A stretch of DNA of 50,510 bases from an uncultured Alphaproteobacteria bacterium (lineage in GTDB: Bacteria; Pseudomonadota; Alphaproteobacteria; Rs-D84), in the NCBI GenBank assembly GCA_944389465.1, contig CALXML010000007.1:1-50510 (forward strand). The letters run 5' to 3'. The translations under genes were made by a program, and so were the position numbers. A model generated the notes under the pieces. The model was not told the origin of the DNA and did no database searches. It worked only from the letters and a program-made list of their open reading frames with translations. Shown here piece by piece: positions 1 to 5,557 of this stretch. Positions within the stretch are counted from its first letter, which is position 1; every line of letters begins with the position of its first letter.

Positions 1-851
1 ACAGAATTTATTTTTTCAAATAATATCTTTTTTGCATCGCCATATCCCAGTCCCCCGCGTTCAAAGCGAGCACGCAAATCCGCTGTTTCCGTGGTATTCG
101 CAAAATGTTTATATAATTGAAAGATTGTTGATTCATCCGGATTTTTAGGTTCGTCTGGTAATTTGCTGTCCGTGATAATGCGCATAATTTTCTTTTTTAA
201 TTCGGATTCAGGCGCGAACAATGGAATCACATTATCATAAGATTTGCTCATTTTCCGACCGTCCAGCCCCGGAATTATTCCGGTATCCGCACCAATAATT
301 GGTTCGGGCAATTTGAATGTTTCGCCATATATGTGATTGAAATATCCGGCGATATCACGCGCAAATTCAACATGCTGTTTTTGGTCGGCACCAACCGGCA
401 CAACATCAGTATCATACAGCAATATATCCGCCGCCATCAGTATCGGATATGTATACAGCCCCATATTAACACCGGCATCAACATCCACCCCAGCGGCAGT
501 GTTTTTTTCAACAGCGGCCTTGTACGAATGGGCACGATTCATTAATCCTTTGGGCGTGACATTCATTAACATTGTGGATAATTGCGATACTTGGACTATA
601 TCAGATTGGCGAAATAATACGGCGTTATTCAAATCCAGCCCCAATGCCATCAATATTGCGGCAATTTCATATGTATGTTTGCGAATATCATTTGGATTGT
701 GCACAATATTTAGTGCGTGTAAATCAGCAATAAAAACAAAAGTTTTATTTGTATGCGACATTTCAACCAATGGTTTCAATGCACCGACATAATTGCCCAT
801 ATGTGGTGTGCCCGTTGGTTTAATGCCTGTTAATACGATTTTTTCCGACAT
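1..851 (-). CDS. trpS: Tryptophanyl-tRNA synthetase, C-terminus cut by window edge
   Basis: Charges tRNA-Trp with tryptophan in the cytoplasm. The gene starts at 851 and runs off the left edge, leaving about 283 codons. The translated start MSEKIVLTGIKPTGTPHMGN carries the class Ic HIGH-type motif of TrpRS (TG-x-P-H-M-G-N-Y). The KMSKS loop is present as K-M-S-K-S-Y-D-N near residue 200, after the Asp-Gln-Lys-Gln-His-Val-Glu nucleotide-binding stretch typical of TrpRS. The start is supported by AAAAGGAATTTAT just upstream. A terminator for rpsD lies between rpsD and this gene, so trpS probably has its own promoter or depends on read-through. No defect is seen in the visible part. Identity is confident. 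Confidence 0.95.
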   Translation of the reverse strand, partial: MSEKIVLTGIKPTGTPHMGNYVGALKPLVEMSHTNKTFVFIADLHALNIVHNPNDIRKHTYEIAAILMALGLDLNNAVLFRQSDIVQVSQLSTMLMNVTPKGLMNRAHSYKAAVEKNTAAGVDVDAGVNMGLYTYPILMAADILLYDTDVVPVGADQKQHVEFARDIAGYFNHIYGETFKLPEPIIGADTGIIPGLDGRKMSKSYDNVIPLFAPESELKKKIMRIITDSKLPDEPKNPDESTIFQLYKHFANTTETADLRARFERGGLGYGDAKKILFEKINS

Positions 852-904
852 TATAAATTCCTTTTGATGTTATATGATAACTTGTTTCAAAAACCTTTGC
901 CAGT

Positions 905-935
905 AAAAAGAAATCCCGCCGAAATCGGCGGGATT
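905..935 (-). terminator. Intrinsic terminator after rpsD
   Basis: On the minus strand a perfect 10-bp stem AATCCCGCCG/CGGCGGGATT with a 4-nt loop is followed by TTCTTTTTA. It lies 20 bases past the rpsD stop and separates rpsD from trpS. Confidence 0.85.
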
Positions 936-954
936 AAATTCACAGAATTTTTTA

Positions 955-1587
955 TTAACGTGAATAAAATTCAACGACCAATTCCGGAAACATCTGAACA
1001 GGATATGGAACATCTGCAAACAACGGTACGCGTGTGAATGTTGCAGTAAAGTTCGCACTGTCCACATTAATATAGTCCGGCCATTGACGTTCAGCAGATT
1101 CCAATGCCAAAACAACCAATGGCATTTGCTTTGCTTTTTCACTGACAGTGATAACATCACCGGGTTTTACCTGATAAGATGCAATTTTAACACGTTTGCC
1201 ATTAACATAAATGTGACCATGGCTGACCAATTGGCGGGCTGAAAAGACCGTTGGTGCCAATTTAGCACGATATACAACCGCATCCAAACGGCGTTCCAGC
1301 AAACCAATCAAATTATCTGGGGTGTCACCACGCATATTGTTTGCTTCCAAATAATATGCACGGAACTTTTTTTCACCGATGTTACCATAGTAACCCTTTA
1401 ATGTCTGTTTTGCACGCATCTGTTTTGCGTAATCAGATGAATTGCCACCACGTGAAGTTGGGCCATGTTGACCGGGTTTATATTTACGTTTGTTAAATGG
1501 GGATTTAGCCTGACCCCACAAGTTAACGCCCAAACTGCGGCCGATTTTTAACTTTCTGGTGTTGCGCTTTGCGCCTGCTCTTGCCAT
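955..1587 (-). CDS. rpsD: 30S ribosomal protein S4
   Basis: Primary 16S rRNA-binding protein that nucleates 30S assembly at the five-way junction of the 5' domain; in several bacteria it also represses its own mRNA. The product is 210 aa, slightly longer than the usual 200-206. The basic N-terminus and the K-P-G-Q-H-G-P stretch near residue 37 are typical, as is the S4 RNA-binding domain (R-R-L-D-A-V-V-Y-R, then [13 protein letters not shown]) in the second half. The start ATG at 1587 follows AAAAGGATAAAATT. It is a single-gene unit with a terminator right behind it. The 175-base leader upstream may hold regulation. Confidence 0.97.
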   Translation of the reverse strand: MARAGAKRNTRKLKIGRSLGVNLWGQAKSPFNKRKYKPGQHGPTSRGGNSSDYAKQMRAKQTLKGYYGNIGEKKFRAYYLEANNMRGDTPDNLIGLLERRLDAVVYRAKLAPTVFSARQLVSHGHIYVNGKRVKIASYQVKPGDVITVSEKAKQMPLVVLALESAERQWPDYINVDSANFTATFTRVPLFADVPYPVQMFPELVVEFYSR

Positions 1588-1762
1588 AATTTTATCCTTT
1601 TATTTTGGTTTTTGTTTGTGCCAGACACTTCACAGAATCCTTATCACGGATATGACCAAAATACATATCGCTTATTCAGTTCTGGTTATCCAGCGGGGTT
1701 CAGTTTATATTGTTTTTTGCAAAAAATCAAGTAAAAACCGATTTTATCGCAATAATAACAAT
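1588..1762 (-). promoter_or_regulatory. rpsD leader with weak promoter and two small hairpins
   Basis: Non-coding stretch between lemA and rpsD. On the minus strand TATAAA (1704-1709) has a TTGATT box (1725-1730) 15 bases upstream, a suboptimal spacing. The presumed transcript then holds CTGG-ataa-CCAG (1682-1693) and GATATG/CATATC (1649-1669). S4 is known to autoregulate in other bacteria, but I see no recognised S4-binding fold, so regulation here is an inference. Confidence 0.35.
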
Positions 1763-2302
1763 TTAAAACTTTACCTGTGGGGTGGCCTTTTCAGATTCTT
1801 TCATTTCAAACATTTTTTCTGGCGTTATATTAAACATACGCGCAACTATGTTTGATGGGAATTGGTCTATTTGTGTATTCAGCCCCATTACAACATTGTT
1901 ATAAAACTGACGGGCGGCCTGAATTTTAGTTTCAGTATCCGTTAATTCGCGCTGTAATTCCAAGAAATTTTCATTCGCACGCAAAGTTGGATAATTTTCA
2001 GAAATCGCAAATAAATTTTTTAATGTTTCCGTCAGTTTATTTTCAGCATCGCCGCGGTCCGCACCACCCGCCGCCATGGCCGCATCACGCGCCCGCGTGA
2101 CAGATTCCAATGTTTCACGTTCGTGCTTTGCCGCGCCACGCACAGTTTCTATTAAATTCGGGATTAAATCGTAACGGCGTTTCAGTTGCGTATCAATGGT
2201 GGACCAAGCCTCTTGCACTTGATTTTTACGGGCAACCAGACCGTTATATACCAAAATAAAATACAACAAAACAACAGCAATAATGGCGATTGTAATCCAC
2301 AT
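1763..2302 (-). CDS. lemA: LemA family membrane-anchored protein
   Basis: LemA proteins are anchored by one N-terminal helix with a helical, probably periplasmic domain; their biochemical role is not settled. The 179-aa product begins with a hydrophobic segment (residues 3-18, ITIAIIAVVLLYFILV), followed by the family signature N-x-L-V-x-x-x-N-x-V-x-x-A-W-S-x-I-D-x-Q-L-K-R-R-x-D-L-I-P-N-L at 20-52. Further helices contain the N-E-N-F-L-E-L-Q-x-E-L-T-D-T-E conserved block. LemA is often beside a TPM-domain or M48 protease gene; neither is next to it here. The start follows AAAAAGGAGTTATCTG. It is transcribed toward rpsD, apparently as a single gene. Confidence 0.92.
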   Translation of the reverse strand: MWITIAIIAVVLLYFILVYNGLVARKNQVQEAWSTIDTQLKRRYDLIPNLIETVRGAAKHERETLESVTRARDAAMAAGGADRGDAENKLTETLKNLFAISENYPTLRANENFLELQRELTDTETKIQAARQFYNNVVMGLNTQIDQFPSNIVARMFNITPEKMFEMKESEKATPQVKF

Positions 2303-2377
2303 CAGATAACTCCTTTTTATGTATGGTTTATATTCTATATGCAGTGTCCATTAAAAGCAAAGGTTTTATTTTTTGTA

Positions 2378-2407
2378 TTGCAAATGAATTTTCGTTGTGA
2401 TTATAAT
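2378..2407 (+). promoter_or_regulatory. Promoter of structured RNA copy 1
   Basis: TTGCAA (2378-2383) and a consensus TATAAT (2402-2407) separated by 18 bases. The predicted start near 2414 falls exactly at the first hairpin of the RNA element, which supports both calls. Confidence 0.65.
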
Positions 2408-2413
2408 AATTAC

Positions 2414-2582
2414 CGTCAATGGGCGTTCCATTGATGGGGTGTAGTAACCCGTGCAATTGTCAGCGATGACATAAAATATCGCCTCCACTTTCGGGTTGGA
2501 GGGTTGTGAATATACAGAATAAGCAACACTATATTGCATAGTTACTAACCTCCAACCACCTAAAATTTTTTGGTGGTTTTTT
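2414..2582 (+). ncRNA. Structured RNA element, copy 1 (leader of secreted-protein cassette)
   Basis: One of three related RNAs in this window. Elements in order: 5' hairpin TCAATGG/CCATTGA (2416-2434); conserved box GGGGTGTAGTAACCCGT (2436-2452); hairpin TGTCA/TGACA (2458-2471); segment CCTCCA (2482-2487); GGTTGGAGG (2494-2502); core GAATATACAGAATAAGCA; hairpin ACTAT/ATAGT; CCTCCAACC (2549-2557); terminator AACCACC/GGTGGTT with a T-run (2554-2582). TAGTAAC (2442-2448) can pair with GTTACTA (2541-2547). The gene for a small secreted protein starts at 2612 with its Shine-Dalgarno GGAGG at 2601-2605, complementary to the CCTCC strand. It could be a cis-acting attenuator or a stand-alone RNA. No known family is recognised. 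Confidence 0.75.
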
Positions 2583-2611
2583 CATTCGCAATGAAAAAAA
2601 GGAGGTTTAGA

Positions 2612-3034
2612 ATGAAAAAACATTTATTAATTGCGGGCCTGATTTGTGTGGCCACAATTCCACCGACGTTTGCCGTCACCAAATGCGTAAAGTTAAATTC
2701 ATCAACAACGTGTACAAGTCGCTCTGGCGCGTTCGGGCAGTCAAATTGGTCAGCAACCTGTGGCGGTATAGAAATTCAGGGTGTTGCATTTTGCGGTTCG
2801 CAAGATGGCGGTTCAATTGGTGCAACATCCGAAAAAGTTATGACCAGTTCAACCAGTGACGATAACAAAAATTGTTGGTGCAAAATGGTTTCACCAGCGG
2901 TTTCGTCGTGGGTGTTCAACGTCTCGGCCGAGTCCGCCGGCGCTTGCGCGTACCTTTGCGCGTACAACTGTGCGAGCCGCGCTCAGTCCGATGCGTCTTT
3001 CCGGTCTGGATTGTTTGGCAGTCTGTCTGACTAA
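2612..3034 (+). CDS. Small secreted Cys-rich protein, cassette copy 1, first gene
   Basis: Function unknown. The 140-aa product has a clear signal peptide (MKK, hydrophobic core LLIAGLICVATI, likely cleavage after T-F-A), then a Cys-rich mature part of about 120 residues: T-K-C-V-K-L, S-T-T-C, A-T-C-G-G, A-F-C-G-S-Q, then C-W-C-K-M and a C-A-x-L-C-A-x-N-C-A run near the C-terminus, ending F-R-S-G-L-F-G-S-L-S-D. The even spacing suggests disulfides in the periplasm or outside the cell. I chose ATG at 2612 over the upstream in-frame ATG because it follows AAAGGAGG and gives a signal peptide of the same length as the paralogue at 20963. The two paralogues share N- and C-termini and differ in the middle. 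It follows a structured RNA with a terminator. Confidence 0.8.
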   Translation: MKKHLLIAGLICVATIPPTFAVTKCVKLNSSTTCTSRSGAFGQSNWSATCGGIEIQGVAFCGSQDGGSIGATSEKVMTSSTSDDNKNCWCKMVSPAVSSWVFNVSAESAGACAYLCAYNCASRAQSDASFRSGLFGSLSD

Positions 3035-3047
3035 ATGGGGGGCAAAT

Positions 3048-3326
3048 ATGAAACGAATTTTTATATTATTTTTTGCAATTACGCCGTGTGCATCATTTGC
3101 CGTCGTGCCATCAACATCATGCCCATCGGGTTATGTAACAATAGAAGAAGAATATTTAATAATATCGGACGGTTCGTGCCCCACCGGATATACGGCCGTT
3201 GGCACGGCGGACAGTTGTCTGATTTCATCACCCGCCGGTTCATGCATAATGTATGCACCGGCAAACACGCAATATACGGACGAATCCGGCACATATGAAT
3301 TTGAACAGGCATGTCCGTTGGAATAA
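3048..3326 (+). CDS. Small secreted Cys-rich protein, cassette copy 1, second gene
   Basis: Function unknown. The 92-aa product starts MKRIFILFFAIT with a signal peptide probably cut after S-F-A, then a short Cys-patterned domain: S-T-S-C-P-S-G-Y, G-S-C-P-T-G-Y, D-S-C, G-S-C-I-M-Y-A, and a C-terminal D-E-S-G-T-Y-E-F-E-Q-A-C-P-L-E. The paired C-P-x-G-Y motifs look like an internal duplication. It begins 13 bases after the stop of the first cassette gene, behind GGGGGG, so the two are almost certainly co-transcribed. The paralogue at 21401-21679 has the same length and layout. A palindromic repeat follows directly. Confidence 0.8.
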   Translation: MKRIFILFFAITPCASFAVVPSTSCPSGYVTIEEEYLIISDGSCPTGYTAVGTADSCLISSPAGSCIMYAPANTQYTDESGTYEFEQACPLE

Positions 3327-3353
3327 CCGATGTCGTACTGTGTCCCCCCCTGT

Positions 3354-3504
3354 GTCATTGCGAGGGCGGGCGCACGCCCGACCGTGGCAATCTTCCTTTG
3401 TCATTGCGAGCAAAGCGAAGCAATCCAGTTAATATAAACTTATTTGCGTCAGCAAATGCGTTTTTATGGATTGCCACGCCACTGACGTGGCCGCGCAATG
3501 ACAA
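3354..3504. repeat. Dispersed palindromic repeat, copy 1
   Basis: Composite inverted repeat built from GTCATTGCGAG...GCAATC units: two units on one strand, a middle AT-rich part with TTTGCGTCAGCAAA, then the inverse GGATTGCCACG...CGCAATGACA. Near copies are at 21700-21845 and, inverted, 28771-28905. Similar GTCATTGCGAG/GCAATCC palindromes are scattered in many bacterial genomes. No open reading frame. Confidence 0.85.
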
Positions 3505-3526
3505 AGGCGGGGAATGGTGAACATAA

Positions 3527-3550
3527 AAAATCCCCCGATTGGGGGATTTT
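3527..3550 (-). terminator. Intrinsic terminator after HU gene
   Basis: AAAATCCCCC-GATT-GGGGGATTTT, a perfect 10-bp stem with flanking T-run on the minus strand, 24 bases past the HU stop. Confidence 0.85.
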
Positions 3551-3573
3551 TATTTGAATCAAAATCAAACGAT

Positions 3574-3846
3574 TTAGTTCAAAGCATCTTTCAAAGCCTT
3601 GCCCGGTTTGAATTTAGGCTGAGTAGAAGCAGGGATTTTGATTGCTTCGCCTGTTTGTGGGTTGCGGCCTGTTGTTGCCTTGCGCTTTGCAGTTGTGAAT
3701 GTTCCAAAACCAACCAAGCGAACTTCGCCTTTCTTTTTCAGAACTTTTGTAACTGTGTTGATGAAAGCGTCCAAGCATGCAGCAGCAGTTGCCTTGGTTA
3801 CTTCAACTTCGTTTGCGATTGCTTCAATCAATTGCTGTTTGTTCAT
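3574..3846 (-). CDS. hup: HU family DNA-binding protein
   Basis: Histone-like nucleoid protein; dimers bend DNA. The product is 90 aa, the standard length, and begins M-N-K-x-x-L-I-E-A-I-A. The DNA-binding arm is intact: G-F-G-T-F at 46-50 and the R-x-x-R-x-G-R-N-P-Q-T-G-E-x-I-x-I-P-A block at about 54-72, with the proline that intercalates in the minor groove. It is monocistronic: terminator 24 bases behind, and a good promoter about 160 bases upstream with a long structured 5' leader. HU versus IHF: the sequence fits HU better. Confidence 0.96.
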   Translation of the reverse strand: MNKQQLIEAIANEVEVTKATAAACLDAFINTVTKVLKKKGEVRLVGFGTFTTAKRKATTGRNPQTGEAIKIPASTQPKFKPGKALKDALN

Positions 3847-3895
3847 TGTGTTTTCTCCTTTCTATAAATTTATATAAGGTGTCCGGCAGTCCCAA

Positions 3896-3987
3896 GCAAT
3901 GCCGGTGGAATGTTTGTTCTGTTATGCGGATATGCGCCGTTTTTATTTTATTGGTTTGCGCAATCCTTTATATTCCACGGGCATTGC
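3896..3987 (-). ncRNA. Long imperfect hairpin in HU gene leader
   Basis: On the minus strand, 16-base arms at 3987-3972 and 3911-3896 are complementary except for one C-C mismatch (8+7 bp). Inside them a second helix pairs 3966-3958 with 3937-3928 (9 bp, one bulged base), with an asymmetric internal loop and an A-rich terminal loop. It lies between the HU promoter and the HU start. It could be a regulatory 5' UTR or a 6S-RNA-like extended hairpin; the sequence does not decide. Confidence 0.5.
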
Positions 3988-4004
3988 CTGTCCTGCTTGT
4001 ACGA

Positions 4005-4033
4005 ATCGTAGAGAATTAGGGCGTTTAAGTCAA
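4005..4033 (-). promoter_or_regulatory. HU gene promoter
   Basis: Minus strand TTGACT (4033-4028), 17-base spacer, TACGAT (4010-4005). Predicted start near 3998 gives a leader of about 150 nt. Confidence 0.65.
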
Positions 4034-4083
4034 GAGTATATTTATATATCTGAAATTTTTCTGAATGTTGACAAAAAATATTT

Positions 4084-4557
4084 TTAATGCACGGCATCCG
4101 AACGAACAGCACGCGCACCGGGGGTATTACTGTCGCACAGAACATATTCGCCAGCCTGTCCATCAATTGTTACCGTACGGAAATAGTTCGGTGTCATCAC
4201 GAACAACAGTACTATGACCGTTGTCCAAAAAGTCATTTTGGTTAATTGCCACGGCTTTTTAAAACTGTCGCGTTTGAAAGAATCGCTTAATAAATTTTGA
4301 TACAGTGCCCAACCCCAACTGAACGCCAGCAACATTATAACCGCGAATAATCCAATTATTAAATATTGTGAAAATGGTTTTATCCCCGCGGAAAAGCCGT
4401 CCCAAAAAGCACTGTCCGTGGGGCATACATATAATGCATTTGCCGCAGAATCGGGTGCCAATGCAATCGGCGCGTTTGGTGATAACTGTAATCCAAACGA
4501 TACAACAATTACGATTGCGACCAGTGCAACAATGGCAAATAACATTAATGGCTTCAT
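4084..4557 (-). CDS. Hypothetical inner-membrane protein, three helices
   Basis: Not recognised. The 157-aa product has a hydrophobic N-terminal segment (residues 4-24), then a probable periplasmic loop with Y-V-C-P-T-D-S-A-F-W-D-G-F, a second helix near 67-87 (L-I-I-G-L-F-A-V-I-M-L-L-A-F), a basic loop S-F-K-R-D-S-F-K-K-P, and a third helix near 108-122. It ends in an outside tail with V-L-C-D-S-N-T-P-G-A-R. One Cys lies in each putative exported part, so a disulfide between loop and tail is possible. It is transcribed divergently from the glycosyltransferase-like gene at 4640 and has no operon partner. Confidence 0.7.
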   Translation of the reverse strand: MKPLMLFAIVALVAIVIVVSFGLQLSPNAPIALAPDSAANALYVCPTDSAFWDGFSAGIKPFSQYLIIGLFAVIMLLAFSWGWALYQNLLSDSFKRDSFKKPWQLTKMTFWTTVIVLLFVMTPNYFRTVTIDGQAGEYVLCDSNTPGARAVRSDAVH

Positions 4558-4639
4558 TTATTTGATTCCTTGAAAACTTTATTATATATTATATCACAAT
4601 TAATTGCTTTTTTATAAACTTTTATTTAGAATCACTATC

Positions 4640-5449
4640 ATGGTGCGCAGAAAAAGTAATATTATTGTCGGATTAACAACATTTCATAACGAAATGCTGC
4701 AAATTTCTGTGCCTGTATTAAGCAAGATTCGCGATAAATTTACTCTGATTATTTATAATGACAATCCCATGACCACATTGACCAAACGCGACATCAGAAA
4801 GTATGGTTATTGTGGCGCGTTGTACGTTATGAACACGAATGAAAATATTGGTGAATTGCGTGCACGTATGGAAATTGTTGATGCTGCACGCGGACTAAAT
4901 CCAGACTGGTTCATATTCTGTAATGATTCTGATTTATTAATTGATGTATCTGTGCCAAATGTGTCTGATGATAATTTTGCTGTTGTTCAAAATGCTTTGG
5001 TAATTCGGCACAGAATTGCAGATTTATTACGCGCCATCAATAACCCAACAGATATTGATGCAGATGGTGAAAACATAGAATTATTACGCCCCAATATGGG
5101 ATTGGTTGGTACACCCATTCGTGCAAAGACTATGTTCGGTCTGTGCCGTTATTTGTCCACCATAACAGAATCTGTTTGTGAAATTGATGATGGTTTGGAC
5201 TTTTATCCGCCATTTGATGCGATAATGTGGAATTTTGTTAACGTATATGCAAAATCTGTAAATCCGAACGCTGTGCCAATTTATATGGACAAGATAAATT
5301 ATATAAAAAATAAAATTGATACAGCACGTATGAAATATGGCCGTTTGGCAAAACCTGTACGCAATGTTAACGAACATTATCGGCGTGCACTGGATAAATA
5401 TACGGCATTGTTAACGGCCGCATTGAATGCCGCCGCCCTGCGGGGCTGA
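4640..5449 (+). CDS. Putative GT-A type glycosyltransferase
   Basis: Probably transfers a sugar to a surface glycan or lipid; acceptor unknown. The 269-aa product opens with the fold pattern of family 2-like GT-A enzymes: a beta strand I-I-V-G-L-T-T-F-H-N-E, a second strand L-I-I-Y-N-D-N-P, then N-E-N-I-G-E-L-R-A-R, and a C-N-D-S-D (residues ~100-104) that fits the metal-binding DxD position. A late D-D-G-L-D-F-Y-P-P-F-D block could be the acceptor/catalytic region. No membrane segment is seen. ATG at 4640 was chosen; an in-frame TTG lies 36 bases upstream and neither has a convincing Shine-Dalgarno. It is isolated between divergent 4084 and alaS. The family call rests on motif order only. 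Confidence 0.6.
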   Translation: MVRRKSNIIVGLTTFHNEMLQISVPVLSKIRDKFTLIIYNDNPMTTLTKRDIRKYGYCGALYVMNTNENIGELRARMEIVDAARGLNPDWFIFCNDSDLLIDVSVPNVSDDNFAVVQNALVIRHRIADLLRAINNPTDIDADGENIELLRPNMGLVGTPIRAKTMFGLCRYLSTITESVCEIDDGLDFYPPFDAIMWNFVNVYAKSVNPNAVPIYMDKINYIKNKIDTARMKYGRLAKPVRNVNEHYRRALDKYTALLTAALNAAALRG

Positions 5450-5557
5450 AGATATAATTTTTGATTTTATTAAATAAATTTAATTACTGAAAATATATTA
5501 TTGAATATGCGGTGGAATGTATATAAAATTGCACCGATAAACAACAGGGATATAAAA

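Noticed and set aside
337-792. Plus-strand reading frames opposite trpS, lemA, dnaK and the giant gene
   Set aside because: They are antisense shadows of clearly homologous genes, without ribosome sites or family motifs.
1662-1680. GCTTATTCAG near rpsD as a fourth copy of the RNA core
   Set aside because: Only the GAATAAGC word matches on the minus strand; none of the helices or the terminator is present.
2414-2582. RNA element as a mobile intron, IscB-type omega RNA or retron RNA
   Set aside because: No reverse transcriptase, IscB/TnpB or HNH gene lies beside any of the three copies, and each ends in a terminator directly before a different small gene.
2414-2582. RNA element as a known riboswitch class
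   Set aside because: None of the consensus words I know (for example TPP, cobalamin, SAM, ZTP, glycine, fluoride, c-di-GMP) is present, and the downstream genes are not metabolic.
3354-3504. Palindromic repeat as a CRISPR array or insertion sequence
   Set aside because: No regularly spaced repeats with spacers, no cas genes, and no transposase reading frame.
4558-4639. TTG start at 4604 for the glycosyltransferase
   Set aside because: The added 12 residues (M-L-F-Y-K-L-L-F-R-I-T-I) have no ribosome site and precede a start that already aligns with the expected first strand.
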